Numbered from the stretch's first letter, positions 1 through 12,567 are shown. The stretch: DNA of 64,000 nt from Massariosphaeria phaeospora (GCA_011032825.1 JAADJZ010000009.1:1178001-1242000), one strand, 5' to 3'. Translations and numbers: made by a program. Notes: generated by a model from the letters alone, not told the origin.

Positions 1-3000
1 AGTTTGCCTATTTAGCTTTGCTAACGCTTTAAGTACGTTTTAACAATTTATTAACTACACTTTACGTAATTACATTAACGTTAACGCTTTTTTATACTTA
101 GATAATGTACTTATCTACTTTAAAAGTTCTTAAAAAAACTACTAGCAACGTGTTAAAAAAGTTGTTAACAAGTTAAAAAAAGCGAGGTTACAACTTGATA
201 TTAAGAAACGCAAGTTTAAAGTAACTAAAACTAAATACTTTAGTTTTATTATCAAAGTAAGCAAAAAAATTAGCATAAATCTAAAAAAAGTCTGCGCAAC
301 TTTTAAATAAAAAGCTTTAGCTTTAGTTTAAAAAGTGCAAAGCTTTGTTAGTTTTGCAAACTTTTACTAGCAGTTTATTTGCGCTTTTTTTGCAATTGTT
401 TTTTTACTAACAAAGTTAACAAGAAAAAGCGTTGAATTCTGTTAAGAGCTTAAACAACAAAAAGCGTTTGATACGCTTAAAAAAAAGGTCATATCTAGGC
501 CGTTATTAGCCTATTTTAACTTTAATTTAAAGACTGCTATTAAAGCGGACGCTTTAGGAATAGCTACTAAAAAAGCGCTTTTTTAAAAAGCAAAAAACAA
601 CTTGTAGCAAGCAGTAGCTTACTACTCTACTAAAATATTACTTGCAAAATCCAACTACACTATTTACAACAAAAAATTATTAGCAGTAATTAAATGCATT
701 ACTATATAAAAAGCAAAGCTTAAAGCAGTGCTAAAAATTACGGTTTACACTAATTAGAAGAACTTTTTGTACTTTACTATAACAAGATTACTAACAAAGC
801 AACATGTTCGCTAAGCAAATATTTTTTTTAAATACAACCTAAAGTTTGTATACCGCTTTAAAGCGGCTAATAAAAAAGCAAACGCTTTTTTACAGATAGA
901 GCAGAATCTTTTTCGAAACTAAAACAATAACTAGCTAAAAAGCTGCGAATTCTAACTTCTCAAAGTAACTAGTGTGTTAAATAAAGATAATATTACAAAA
1001 AAAACTTTAGGCGTAATCTGCGCGTTCCCGCTCTATAGCACAAAGAACAATTTAGAAAATAATGCAAAAAAGCTGTCTTTAGATAAACTATAGAATAGAA
1101 GAGTTTAAAAAGACAATTTGTACTAGAAAGCTTTAGAAGTCGTAAAAAAAAGTTAAACTAAAGAAAGTACTCGGAAAAAGTTTTTTTTAGGCTTTTAATT
1201 AAAAGCGTCTTTAGCAGATTGCGCTGTTGAAAACGACGCGCTTTTTTACTAAAAAAAGAAATAAGTGCCGAAAACGTATTAACTGCGTACTAGATTAATT
1301 TTCGAAACTTATAACTTACCTATCGCAAGGCACTCTAGCAAAGAAAACACTTATAATATTCTTAAAAGAAATTTCTTCTAGCTAAGAATAAACTCGGACA
1401 TTTAATAGTACATTGCTAACTGCGATGCGTGTAGACGAGCGAAACTATAGCGAGAAATAAAAAGTAGCTTTCTTCGCTCGCTTTCTGTTTTGGATAGAAT
1501 TTAGAAAGAATTGTTTATAGATTTTATTACAAACCTGCCGAAAAGCGACGAATGTACAAACCTACTAGTTATTACAAACTAATTAAGCAAGAATATAATC
1601 TTGATTTCTATAGCGAAAATTAACGCAGCAACTATAGCAAAGGTATTTATCGAGAGAGTAGTAGCTTACTACTAGCTTTCTAACGCTATTGTTTTCGACT
1701 GAAAAGCACAATTTGTAAGTAAATTCTAGAAAACGCTTTGCAAAGAGCTTAAGATCGTAAAGCAGCTATTTACAGCTTTTCACTCAAAAACTAACGAAGC
1801 TATAAAAAAAGCAAATTTAAAAATCAAAACTGTTTTAAGACTGTTTGTAAACTAGGACTAGAAGAACTAAGCGCAGCTATACTCTATCGTACAAATCGCA
1901 ATCTAAAAACAAAAAGTAGTGTTAACAAAAGTAAGCTCTTTCTTTCTGCAGCATAGCTATAAGATAGACTTAATTTAGCTTCAAGTAGAGAAAAGAGCGG
2001 ACACGCTTTACTAGGCAACTTTAGACTCCAAGCAAAGCGCAGCAGAAATAGCTAAAAAAATAAAAAAAGTTATCGACTTCGCGCAAGCCGCTATGGCGGA
2101 GGCCTAATAAAAGCAAAAAAAACAAGCAAATTAACATAAAAAAAAAAGCGCTTTTGCTTTGAGTAGAGAACAAAGTCTAGTTGTAGTATAGCAAACACAT
2201 CTCTAATAAGCGCCTAAGTAAGAAACTTAACTAGAAAAATAGCAAGTATACAGTCCTAGAAGTTAAATCTTTAGGCAATGTCGTTTTGAATACTCTACTA
2301 GAAATAAATCTAACATTTTTAATAGATAAGCTTAGACTTGCGGCAGACAATTCTTTAGAGAGCTAGCTAGTGTTCAATTAGCGCTCGAAGAGCGTTACCG
2401 TAGAAAGCAAGCAAGAATAGCTAGTCGAGCGCATTACTAGCGAGCGCTAGAAAAAAGTTAAAAGAAGCTAAAAGCTAGAATATTAGGTTAAATGAACTAG
2501 CTATAACTAGCCTACATAGGACCTAGAGCTAAAACTCGAAAACACAAAAGCTTTATCTACCTAGCAAGAATTTTTAGCAGCTTACTAGAACGCTAATAGG
2601 AAATTGCTAAAAGACTTTCGAAACGGCACGCCTTTAGAAAGAACGCTAAGACAAAAGCGAGCTTTCTAAAAATATCGCTAATAACGATACAAAGAAAACT
2701 GCTTTTACTATAAGTTATAGAAAAAAGCTTATGTAATAGGCTAGAAGCTTAATAAAAAGCCTTAGTCGTAGGACTTTAGTAGCTATTAACGCTATACGTA
2801 ACAGCTTCGACGATACCTAAAAAGGCTTCGCTAGTTTTTAGTTAACGAAGGCTTTGCGGTATTGAGTTTTTACATAGCCTTTAAGAGCGCTTCGCAAGTG
2901 CTTTGGAAGCTAACTAACTATAAAGTATATAGAGCTCTTTTGTCCGCGCTGTAGATAGACTCTATCGAATTTATTATATTCTACATTAAAACTAGCTATC

Positions 3001-3018
3001 TTTGGCGATTTCCTTTCA
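1..3018 (+). mobile_element. Ty3/gypsy chromovirus relic A (pol 3' part plus 3' LTR)
   Basis: This is the degenerate 3' part of a gypsy pol. The reverse transcriptase active site reads FLYLDNVLIYF at about 88-120; the family has YxDD, so the second Asp is changed to Asn, a G-to-A change. The RNase H end reads YNLKFVYRFKAANKKANAF near 833-890. The integrase core begins with DFITNLPKSDECTNLLVIT at 1520 and continues to about 1850, with stops at Trp and Arg positions. A chromodomain-like stretch (KLEY, stop, VK, then a Trp-type stop) lies near 2478-2600. The 5' part is outside the window. A second copy in opposite orientation lies at 19963-28672. Confidence 0.85.
2732..3018 (+). repeat. gypsy 3' LTR (287 bp)
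   Basis: The repeat starts TGTAATAGG and ends CGATTTCCTTTCA, directly downstream of the chromodomain relic. An inverted copy of exactly the same length is at 5673-5959, and a more diverged one is at 7265-7561. The TG...CA ends support an LTR; in the inverted copy the final CA reads TA, as RIP would produce. Confidence 0.75.
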
Positions 3019-4213
3019 AACTTAATTTTATCTAGCTAAGCAATTAAGAGTAGGTAACAGTTATCTAAAGCATTTGCGCCGCAAGGTACGCGATTCTGCT
3101 GTTTATTATCTACAAAAAGCGCGTTTACATCTTAGCATAGTACAAGAAAAACTCTATACTTAGCAATTAAAAGCTTTTAGTTTCTAAAAACAGCTAGACA
3201 AACAACGCTTTTAGTTTTGAGTAGTTAAAGCACTTTAACGCGCATACAAAGGCGCGTTAGGTAGAAAAGTATTAGCTACTTATTTTAAACAGCTATAAGA
3301 GCTACTAATCTTAGAATTTTAAAAACTATTGCTTTGAAAACAAAATTTTTACGCTTTGCATGCTAGCTTATTTATTTTATATTCTTTAGCTGCTAGATGT
3401 AGTCTGCTTTTTGCTGCTAAAGCTAAAGTACTTTCAACGCGTTTGAGACTTAGCGCGCCGGCGCGTTTTCTATATCAACAAAAAAAGCTTTCTGCTAGCC
3501 TTTAGAAACGCGTTTTTCAAAGTGTTTACAACAAAGAACTGCAAAAAAGCTTTTAAAGCTTTAGAGCTAGTTTCTATCAACGCGTAGGTAGTTCTTAGTT
3601 ATCTTAAAGTACAGCTGCGTACCTCGCTACTACCTTTCGCACTAGAAACGCCGTAGCAGTTAAAGACTTTAAGCAATACACTTAAATTTAGATCGCAATT
3701 AAAGCTAGTACGCAATTCTATTACTAGATCGCTTACTTTAGCGCAAAGTAGCTTCTTTTAGCTTGTAAAAGAAGCTAAATTAATGCTGCATTAGAACGCG
3801 CTTAAGGACTACCGTATTAAAAAGCTTAAAAATTAATTAGCAAAGATAACCAAGCAGAAATTGCGCAAACGGAAGCGGATTTAGCATAGCGGTACAATAG
3901 AGTACAGTAACGAATTAGCGCAAGTAGCTGCTAAAGCGTTTACAGCGCTTTAGCTATTAAAGAAAGCGCGTAGTAAAAAGAGTTAAGAAAAAGCACAACT
4001 AGCTCTACGGCGCTGTAAAAACTATAGTAATACAAGGCACAATGCCCAAACTTGCTAAAAGAATATAAAAAAAGCTTTTAAATCTAAAGCTAGCACGACG
4101 TACGCAAGTTTCTTGTTCGATAGCAATTAATTTAATATTCTTTGAGATAAGTTGGTTGTGCCAAGTATTTTTAGCTAGGTTACTAGTTTAGCCGAGTTAC
4201 TAGTAGTTTACGT
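3019..4213 (+). mobile_element. pogo/Fot1-like transposon C1, 5'-truncated
   Basis: The C-terminal half of a DDE (pogo/Fot1) transposase can be read in the plus frame. It includes FEQLKHFNAHTKARQVEKY, RLL/QLLILNS-type and LQLLDV.CFLLLK stretches typical of Fot1-like proteins, then a degraded zinc knuckle (C-x2-Y-x4-H-x4-C; the second Cys has become Tyr). The 3' end has the conserved GTTGGTTGTGCCAAG motif and terminal subrepeats ending ACGT, followed by a TA duplication at 4214-4215. The N-terminal half is missing; the left edge abuts the gypsy LTR, so it is approximate. Confidence 0.75.
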
Positions 4214-4215
4214 TA

Positions 4216-5672
4216 ATAAAAAAAACCGTGTTCTTTTTCTACTACTCTTAACCGCGCTTTTAGTTAAAAGTGTCTAGTTTTTTGAGTTTTTAAACTTAAA
4301 GACTTTTTCAACTTTTGCCGTTGTCTTAACTAGTTGAAAAGTTGCTTTTTAAGTTGTTGCAAGTTTTTTTAGAGCTGCGAGCTCGCATCTATTAGACATG
4401 TAAGTTGCTAAACTGCATTAAAAGCAAAAGTAATTCTTTTATTGTTTTGTTATTTCTGCGTTGTTTGCTTATTTAGCTTGCTTTTTCTCTTTGTTGTTAG
4501 TAGCCGCGCGAACTGCCTAGGTAGCAGCTTTAGTTGTTAGCTTCTAGTCTATAGCCTCTGTGTTGCTTATTAATTAATTTAGTACTATTTGCTACTAGTT
4601 GTTTGCTTTTGCGCAGTTTAGGTTTTTTTTAATCTAAGTAACTTGTTCTATAAAGTTCTAAAGTTGCTATGCTAAAAAAACAATAATGCTAACTATTTTG
4701 TTTTGTAGATTAGCGCGAAGCTTTGCTTTGTACTAGTTTTTTAATGTAGCTACGTTGCTCGTTATTTTTGCGTTGTACACAAAGCGCATGAATTCTTTAT
4801 TATACTTTTAAAAGAACATTTTCTTCTGCTTAAAAGCAAAAAGTTGGTTAAGCGCTTTTTGCGCTTGCATGTAGTTTTAGTAGTACTTGTTAAAGTACTT
4901 CTAGAACTTTTTTGCTATTTCGTTACAGTGTTTTTGATACTAAGCGAGTTTAGTAGTAGCTGCTTGCTTTGTTAAGCAGTTGTAAATATAGCCGCATAAG
5001 TTCTTAATTAGATTCTTGTTATTAAGCATTTTGTTTTTTACTTAAACTTTAAACTGTCTATAGTCTAACTTTGTTTTATTGAACTAGGCTAAATTAGGCA
5101 TTTTGTTGCGCTTTGTAATTAGCATAGAAGCTGTTAAAATACTAAAAGAAGTTAGTAGTGTTGCTAGCGCAGCTCTCTTTTCTTTCTAGAGAATTTAAAC
5201 TTAATTTTGTAGTATTTTAATAAGTGCCTAAACTCTTGCACTTTCGTTGTTAACTAGCTGCTTAGAATTTGAAAGTCCTACGAGAACTAGCTTCGCTGCT
5301 AGTAGCTAATTGTTCGTTACTCTTTTAAGTAGTTTTATTATTAGTTCTGCAACGAATATTTTCGTATATGTAGCTTCTGCTGCATTGAAACGAATTTCTT
5401 AAGTTTCTACATTAAGTTTGTCGTTGTCTATTAGCTCTTGTAGAGCTTTTTTAATTGCTTTGCTACTTTAGCTTTTACTTTCTAGCCTGCGGGCTTCTAC
5501 AACTAGCATTTAAATATACTTATTCTAAGTACTGTCTATCGTAGCAATTTAGTTTTAAAAACTTTTTTTACTGCGTCGTAGAGTTTTTTAGAAGTTGCTT
5601 TTAACTTTTAAAAGTGTTGTACTTTTTGAAAATCTCACGATCTTTACTGCGTAGAGATTAATTAAATTCAAA
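4216..5672 (-). mobile_element. Ty3/gypsy relic, gag-protease part
   Basis: This is similar, in the same orientation, to the gag/protease part of the gypsy copy on the right (23740-24142 and 28249-28672). It lies directly downstream, on the minus strand, of an LTR at 5673-5959, so the order LTR-gag is correct for a minus-strand element. No reading frame survives RIP. It is cut at its 3' side by the TA target of transposon C1. Confidence 0.65.
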
Positions 5673-5959
5673 TAAAAAGAAATCGCCAAAGATGGCTAGT
5701 TCTAATGTAGAATATAATAAATTTAATAGAGTCTATCTACAGCGCAGACAAAAGAGCTTTATATACTTTATAGTTAGTTAGCTTTTAAAGCACCTACGGA
5801 GCGCTTTTAAAAGCTATGTAAAAACTCAATACCGCAAGGCCTTCGTTAACTAGAAACTATCGAAGCTCTTTTGAGTATCGTCGAAGCTGTTACGTACAGC
5901 GTTAATAACTACTAAAGTCCTACGACTAAGGCTTTTCATTAAGCTTCTAGCCTATTACA
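5673..5959 (-). repeat. gypsy 5' LTR, inverted copy (287 bp)
   Basis: This is the reverse complement of the LTR at 2732-3018, with identical length and mainly C/T and G/A differences. It precedes gag sequence on the minus strand and so serves as the 5' LTR of that fragment. Confidence 0.75.
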
Positions 5960-6324
5960 ACTACTACTACAAAAGTTATCTACTTACGTAAGCTATTCTA
6001 GCGAGCTACTTTTACTTTCTTTCTTTTTTATAAATGTCGAGAGAATACTTGTTTTAAGCAGCTAATTACACTAATTATAAACTTTTTTTTTTTTATATTG
6101 TACGTTTGCTTAGGCTAAACGTTGTACTTTTTTATTTTATTATGTAGAAAGTTAAAGTATAGCTTGTACTTATTTTCTAAGTTAGCTGCGTAGCAGTAAG
6201 AATCCATAGCAGCTATTTATTTTAAAATAAAATTGCTTTAGTTTTGGTAAAAGAAGCGCGTAACCTAGCTGTTAGAAACGTGTAATTTAGCTATTTCAAA
6301 CTTAAAATTTCGCACTATATATTT
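5960..6324. other. unassigned AT-rich spacer
   Basis: About 365 bp of AT-rich sequence with a T-run near 6086-6095. No reading frame, no match to the other repeats in the window and no obvious structure were seen. Confidence 0.4.
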
Positions 6325-7012
6325 TGCAGCGCAGATACTTTAGATAACTATTACTTACTTTTAATCGCTTAGTTAGATAAAATTAAGTTAAGTACGTTTT
6401 TAAAAGCTTGTAACAACTTTTATAAACTTAATAATACTTATTTAAAAGCTAGTTTTGTTAAAGTTGTGTATATTATTATTGTAGATGCTGTACTTAGCTT
6501 TAGTATTTCTAACAAGCTTAAACTACGTGCTAATTACTTTAGAATTTTTCTATTGTATTTTCTGCTTATTTTTCGCTCGATTAAAAGCTATTTTAAGCGC
6601 GTTTAAACGCGTTATAAAGCGCTTAGCTTAGTATTTGCTAACTAACTTATCTTTACGCTTACTTAGTAGTTTATTAGCTATATTTACTACTTTACACAGC
6701 TAAAGTGCAAATTCTTGCAAATTAAAGTTAAAAATGTATTAGACAATTGTTTGCTTTTTAGTTCTTGTAAGCTTGCAGCCGTTAGGTAAAGCTTTTGCGC
6801 AAAAACGCGTTTTTAAGTGCAGTAAAAGAAAGTGCAGCGTTTAACATTAAAAACAGCAAAAGCAGCGTAGTAGCTTTAAAACTCGCTAGCTTTTAAAGCT
6901 TTAAAAGCTAGCTAGAGTTTTTTTTTGTATTAAAGTAATAAGTATAAGCATTGTAAGTGCAAAAAGAAAGTAGTAAGCTTAGTAGTTTGAGCTGCTTAGT
7001 AGTAGATTACGT
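6325..7012 (-). mobile_element. pogo/Fot1-like transposon C2, 3'-truncated
   Basis: This is the N-terminal half of the same transposase on the minus strand; it is the reverse complement of about 8890-9340 in copy C3. The right terminus carries the two terminal subrepeats (GCTTAGTAG units) and ends GATTACGT, followed by TA at 7013-7014. The left edge is where similarity to C3 stops, so it is approximate. Confidence 0.7.
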
Positions 7013-7086
7013 TACTATAAAGTTTTATAATTTTTTTATTTAAACTATTACTAAGTTCTTTACTATCTAGTTAGCGCAAGCTAGAA

Positions 7087-7121
7087 TATAGTAAACTATT
7101 TTAGTTAAATAGTTTACTATA
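7087..7121. repeat. perfect 15-bp-arm hairpin
   Basis: The arms TATAGTAAACTATTT and AAATAGTTTACTATA flank a 5-nt loop. The surrounding 7015-7264 has no reading frame. A related shorter hairpin (11-bp arms) occurs at 12622-12652, inside the 3' untranslated part of the copia element. Confidence 0.55.
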
Positions 7122-7264
7122 ATAAGCATAGAGTTATATACTTACTTTTTATACTGTAATAAAAAAAGTTTTATAATAAAGTTTATTATAACGTTATACT
7201 ATAAGCTATTAGAAGCTAGTAGAATTATATAAAGTCTATAAAAGCTATACGTAGCTACTACTAA

Positions 7265-7561
7265 TAAAAGAAAATCGCCAAAGATAGCAGGTTTTAGATA
7301 AAGAATGTAATAAATTCGATAAAGTTTATTTACAAAGAAAGCGAAGCAACTCTATATACTTCTTGCCAAGCAGCTATTAGTGCTCTACCAAAAGCCTAAA
7401 GCGTTTGTAGCCGCAGGCAATATATCGTTAATATACTAAGCTAGCGAGCCTGCGAAGTTTACCTAGAGAAGTGCGAAGCTTACCTAGGCGCTATGTGTTA
7501 GCTTCGAGATCTACTAAAGTTCTACAACCAAGGCAATTCATAGAGCTTTTAGCTTATTACA
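7265..7561 (-). repeat. diverged gypsy-type LTR, solo
   Basis: The two ends match the 287-bp LTR (TGTAATAAG-like start, AATCGCCAAAGAT at the other end). The interior is more diverged and the length is about 297 bp. No internal gypsy sequence adjoins it, so it is probably a solo LTR. Confidence 0.6.
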
Positions 7562-7904
7562 ACTAATCTATAATACAAAGAAGTAACAAAAAAATTGTAA
7601 AATTTTTTTAACTTTTTTTAAAGCTGTATAACTCTATGAATAAAATAGCTAAAAAGAAAAGAAAAAGCTCGTTGTATAGAGAGTTACATTGAGATTAATT
7701 CTACTAGCTTACTATTTACTTAGTAAGCAAAGGTAAAACTTTGTATGCTTGTAAACTTAAAGGTTTTTCTTTACTAATGTTTAGAAGCTTATTACTGTTT
7801 ACTAGGTATATTTTTCTACTTAGTTTTTATGTATATTATATTAGAGGCCTGTAAATATAATGCACTAGATTCTTAGTGTAGGTTCATTTCTAATTCCTTT
7901 ATAT
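7562..7904. other. unassigned AT-rich spacer
   Basis: AT-rich sequence without a reading frame or a recognisable repeat. Confidence 0.35.
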
Positions 7905-8118
7905 ATCTTAGAAGTTAGTATTTTAAGCTTTATATAAATAAATGTTATTAGAAGTATTCTTTTATCGAAGGTATTTGCGATTGAACTTAGAGATTTCGCT
8001 TAAGAGATTATTCTATATTCAAAGAGCTTAACGATAACAAAGAAAAACAATTCAATTTTATGTTAAATAGAATAACAAAGTAACAATTTGTTTTGCCTAT
8101 AGATTCAATCTATGTATA
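7905..8118 (+). repeat. solo LTR-like repeat B, copy 1
   Basis: About 210 bp, similar throughout to the reverse complement of 19752-19962. Shared blocks are AGAATAACAAAGTAACAA, CCTATAGAT and TATGTATAAAATGTACTTA. The two copies differ mostly by C/T and G/A changes. No coding sequence is attached. It is probably an LTR remnant, but the family is unknown. Confidence 0.5.
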
Positions 8119-8613
8119 AAATGTACTTAAAAAAGTTAACTACAAAGAATTAAAACTATAAAAGAAATTCTGCTAATTTATATAGTTTTATAATTTCTTG
8201 CTAAAAGCGTTTTACTTAGTCTACTTAGTGTACTTAGTACGAAGCGCGCTAGTTTTACTAAGCAACTTTTGCTTAGTTTGCTTAGTGCTAAAACTACTAA
8301 GCGTACTAAGCACGTTACGTAATTCTTGCTTACTTAACCTTGCTTCGCGCATTGTTGTACTTTTGTTTTGCAAACTTGCAAGCTCTAACAACTTTTCTAC
8401 GTTGTTGCTTAGTTTACAATACTTAGTATTATCTTTGTTCATAATATTATTATTTTCTTTTTAAGAATATTGTTATAATAGCTGTTTTACTATGCTGTGC
8501 TAGTTTTTTCTATGCTTTGTATCAAAAGTGCTGTCTTGTATAAAAGTAAGTTAACTCTAATTTCTATCGTGTTGTAACTTTCTTTTGTATTTTTATAAGT
8601 TTCTAAGTTTAAC
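8119..8613. other. repeat-rich spacer with short open frame
   Basis: The stretch 8221-8442 is open on the minus strand for 73 codons (MNKDNTKYCKLSNNVEKLL...), and the plus strand is open too. Both follow from short iterations of ACTTAGT-type units near 8212-8320. No family is recognised, and a real gene is unlikely in this RIP-mutated setting. Confidence 0.3.
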
Positions 8614-8615
8614 TA

Positions 8616-10766
8616 ACGTAATCTACTACTAAGCAGCTCAAACTACTAAGCAGCTTAAAACTGCTAAGCTTACTACTTTCTTTTTGCACTTACAATGCTT
8701 ACACTTACAAACGCGTTATTACTCTAATACAAAAAAAACTTTAGCTAGCTTTTAAATCTTTAAAAGCTAGCGAGTTTTAAAGCTACTACGCTGCTGTTGC
8801 TCTTTTTAATGTTAAGCGTTATACTCTTTTTTATTGCACTTAAAAACGCGCTTTTTGCGCAAAAGCTCTACCTAACGGCTGCAAGCTTACAAGAACTAAA
8901 AAGCAAACAATTGTCTAATACATTTTTAACTTTAATTTGCAAGAATTTGCACTTTAGCTGTGTAAAGTAGTAAATATAGCTAATAAACTACTAAGTAAGC
9001 GTAAAGATAAGTTAGTTAGCAAATACTAAGCTAAGCGCTTTATAACGCGTTTAAACGCGCTTAAAATAGCTTTTAATCGAGCAAAGAATAGGCAGAAAAT
9101 ACAACAAAAAGATTCTAAAGTAATTAGCGCGTAGTTTACGTTTGTTAAGAATACTAAAGCTAAGTATAGCATCTACAATAATAATATACACAATTGTAAC
9201 AAAACTAGCTTTTAAATAAGTGTTATTAAGTTTATAAAAGTTGTTATAAGCTTTTAAAAACGTACTTAACTTAATCTTATCTAGCTAAGCAATTGAGAGT
9301 AAGTAATAGTTATCTAAAGTATCTGCGCTGCAAAATACGCAATTTTGCTATATATTATCTACAAAAAGCGCGTTTACATTTTAGCATAGTACAAAAAAAA
9401 CTTTATATTTAGCAATTAAAAGCTTTTATTTTTAAAAACAGCTATAGAGTAGTAAATAAGTATAGGTTAAGTTAAAGTTAAGTTAGCTTACGTAAAACTC
9501 TAGTGCTAACTCAACTTATACCTACGCTAAAACTAAATAGCGTAGGTTAAAGTTGAGTTAGCACAGACCTCTACAATTCTATATTTTAATATATTTTCTT
9601 TTTATAATTATAACAGCTAGTTATAATAGGTTTATTAACCTAAAGGTAGTACCTATAACCTAACTTTAACTTACGCTTTAATTACTCTAACCTAACTTTA
9701 ACTCTAGGTCTGTGCGACTCTAACTTAACTTATACTCAACAATAGGTACTTTCTACCTATTCGCTAGCGTAAACAGCTAGACAAACAACGCTTTTAGTTT
9801 TAAATAGTTAAAGCATTTTAACGCGCATACAAAAGCGCGTTAAGTAGAAAAGTATTAGCTACTTATTCTAGACAGCTATAAAAGCTACTAATTTTAAAAT
9901 TTTAAAAACTATTGCTTTAAAAACAAAATCTTTACGCTTTGCATGCTAGCTTATTTATTTTATATTCTTTAGCTGTTAAATGTAGTCTGCTTTTCGCTGC
10001 TAAAGTTAAAGTACTTTTAACGCGTTTAAAACTTAGCGCGCCAGCGCGTTTTTTATATTAACAAAAAACGCTTCTTGCTAGCTTTTAAAAACGTGTTTTT
10101 TAACTTGTTTACAACAAAGAACTGTTGCAAAGCTTTTAAAGTAGCAAAGCTAGTTTCTATTAACGCGCAAGTAGTTTTTAATTATTTTAAAGTATAGCTG
10201 CGTACTTTATTACTACTTTAACTACAAAAAACACTATAGCAATTAAAAACACTAAGCAATACGCACGAGTTTAGATCGCAGTTAAAGCTAGTACGCAATT
10301 TTTTTATTTAATTACTTGTTACAGCTTAAGCTAGCTTTTTTGAGCTTGTAAAAAGTGCTAAAAGTATGCTGCATTAAAACGCGCTTTAAGCAGCCTAAAT
10401 TGCTAAGCTTAAAAAGCAATTAGTAGTAATAACTAAAAGAAAAACGCGCAGACGCAAGCAGATCTAGTACAATAGTACTATAGAGTATAGTAAAGTAGTA
10501 GCTTAAGTAGCTGCAAAAGCTCGTAGTAGTAGTAATTAATAATTTTTTTAACTAGCTCTACGGCGTTGTAGTAACTATAGTAAAACTAAACACAACGCGC
10601 AAACGTGCTAGAAAAATACAGTAGTATTCTCTAAATTAAATGTAAGCACAACGTACGCTAGCTTTATGTTTAATAGCAATAAAATTAAAAATTTGTAACA
10701 CGTATTAGTTGTGCTAAGAGATTTTGAGCTGCTTAGTAGTTTAAGCTACTTAGTAGTAGATTACGT
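8616..10766 (+). mobile_element. pogo/Fot1-like transposon C3, full length with nested 327-bp element
   Basis: The terminal inverted repeats begin ACGTAATCTACTACTAAG at the left and mirror it at the right. TA duplications lie at 8614-8615 and 10767-10768, as in the Tc1/mariner-pogo superfamily. N-terminal transposase sequence lies at 8890-9440 and C-terminal sequence at 9780-10680, ending in a mutated zinc knuckle (C-x2-Y-x4-H-x4-C at about 10567-10609). The coding frame is broken by many stops. A 327-bp element is inserted at 9445-9771 with its own 8-bp duplication. Without it the transposon is about 1.82 kb. Confidence 0.8.
9445..9771 (+). mobile_element. 327-bp non-autonomous element, copy 1
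   Basis: It begins TAGAGTAGTAAATA and ends TATTCGCTAGCGTA, which form an imperfect terminal inverted repeat (13 of 18 positions). It is flanked by a perfect 8-bp duplication AACAGCTA at 9437-9444 and 9772-9779, and it splits the transposase of C3. The TAGNG-like end and 8-bp duplication suggest a hAT-type MITE. No coding sequence is present. The central palindrome is damaged in this copy. Confidence 0.75.
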
Positions 10767-10768
10767 TA

Positions 10769-11645
10769 TGCCTAAAGTTGTAAAATTAACTAGTTGCTAT
10801 TACAATCGTTTTGCTTGTTTTCGTATAATAAATTACTTTGTTGCAAAGCCGTGCTACTGCTATTTGTTAAAAAGTCTAAATTGTTTTCTTTTGCTTAAAG
10901 AAACTTGCGTTAACTGTATATTATTAAGTTTTAAGTATTTTTTCTTTTTGTCTAAAAAAGAGTTTGCTGCTGTTGCTAAGAAATAGTAGGTTTTGCGTTA
11001 AAAGCTTCGCACTGTAGAGCAGCGTAAGCTTGATTTTCAAAATTAGCTTAACGCTGCAACTAATAAAGAAAAAAAGTTGTTTGCTTAGAAACTTGCGTTA
11101 ATTGAAAAGAAAAAAAATCTTAAGAAAGCGTAGTTAAGCGCTTTTTCTAATTCTAAGAGTATAGCTTCTACTAATAGTTCTATACCGTTGCTATCTAAAA
11201 CGCTTTCAACTAACTTTAGGCTAGTTATAAACTAACTCTTTTCTACTCGCTTTTTTTTTCTTTAATTATTTTGCTTTTTTAGAGAACTTGAATTCTCTAG
11301 CTTTAGATTTTTTCTAAAAACGCGTTCTAGCGTCTTTAGATTTCGCTAGTAATACGCTCGTACTAGTACCTTGCAGTTTGTAAAATTATATATTAGTTTC
11401 TATGTATTCTAGCTCTCTAGCTATTCTTGCTATTTAACTAAGTATTTCTACTAACGTTTGATTTTTTGTAAGTTCTTAACTTCTTCGACTTCGTACTTTT
11501 TGTCTTTGAGTTCGATATTAGTTGCTACTTTAGCGTTTAGTAGTGCTAGTTTAAAAAGTAATTTGTAAAAAACTAAATGTATACGCATGCTTGCAAGTAG
11601 CTGTAGTTTAAATAATACAAGTTTTTTAATCTTTAGAATTTTAAA
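10769..11645. other. unassigned degraded region
   Basis: Plus-strand translation from about 10940 to 11210 gives a Lys-rich, helical-looking sequence with scattered stops. Minus-strand translation of 11270-11490 gives a similar coding-like stretch (for example IARIARELEYIETNI). This may be another transposon interior, but no family motif is visible. Confidence 0.3.
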
Positions 11646-11647
11646 TA

Positions 11648-12185
11648 ACGTATTTTACTATTACCTCGGCTAACCTATTACCTCGGCCAAAACAGCTTGG
11701 CAGCACCAACTTACGTTACGCTTTTTTAATTTTATTGCTATTAAACAAGAAACCTACGTACGTTGTGCTTGCATTTAATTTAGAATATATTTTTGTATTT
11801 TTTTTGCACGTTCGCGCGTTATGCCTAGTTCTGCTACAGTTTTTACAGCGCCGTAGAGCTAGTTGAGCTAGTTCTTAATTACTACTACTACAAGCTTTCT
11901 TAGATCGCTAAGGCGCTGCAAACGCTTTAGCAGCTACTTACGCTGCAGTAGTTTTATACTCTATAGTACTACTCTACTAGATCCGCTTGCGCTTACGCGA
12001 TTTTTGCTTTGTAAGCTTTGCTAATTGCTTTTCAAGCTCTCTATTGCGAGCAGCAAGAAAAGCGTTTTGGTGCAGCATAAGTTCACTACTTTTTATAAGC
12101 TGCAAAAAGCTAGCCTAAGCTATAACAAGTAATTAAAAAAAAGAATTGCGTACTAGCTTTAACTAAGATCTAAACTGTTGCGTAT
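11648..12185 (-). mobile_element. pogo/Fot1-like transposon C4, truncated by copia
   Basis: The left terminus ACGTATTTTACTATTACC carries two tandem CTATTACCTCGGC subrepeats and then the GCTTGGCAGCACCAACTTA motif shared with other copies. TA is at 11646-11647. C-terminal transposase sequence follows on the minus strand until the copia LTR begins at 12186. The missing remainder is not found on the far side of the copia element. Confidence 0.7.
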
Positions 12186-12567
12186 TATAAAATAGAAAAG
12201 AATAAAGTTGTTGTAGTGTTGTAATTATAATCTTGTTGTAGTTGAACTATCTACTTGCCGCAAGGGTTTGCTTCTATATATACTTAATATCTCTACATTG
12301 TATATAAACAATGTAAACAAAAAGTTATAAATAGTCTTTGTTCTAAACAATGTAGTAAACAATGTTATAGTCTATTTATAGATCTTAACAATTTTTCTTT
12401 GTTATAAACAATGTTATAACTCTATTTATAGTTATTAACAATGTATAACAAAAAATCTCTTTGTCTAACGTTATAATAAAGACATTGTTTATTAACAATC
12501 TATAAGTTATGCTTATAGTAGTTATAAACTTAAATATAGCTTATATACTATATTTAGTATTCTAACA
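12186..12567 (-). repeat. copia 3' LTR
   Basis: About 382 bp and nearly identical to 19376-19751. Read on the minus strand it begins TGTTAGAATACTAAATA and ends CTATTTTATA. Small indels and transitions distinguish it from the other LTR. Confidence 0.85.

Noticed and set aside
8198..8464. Overlapping open frames of 88 and 73 codons in the AT-rich block
   Set aside because: Both strands are open because of short ACTTAGT iterations; the setting is RIP-mutated and no family motif is visible.
9280..9440. CRISPR-like or regularly spaced repeats in the AT-rich block
   Set aside because: The repeats are dispersed transposon fragments of varying length and orientation in a eukaryotic genome, with no regular spacers.
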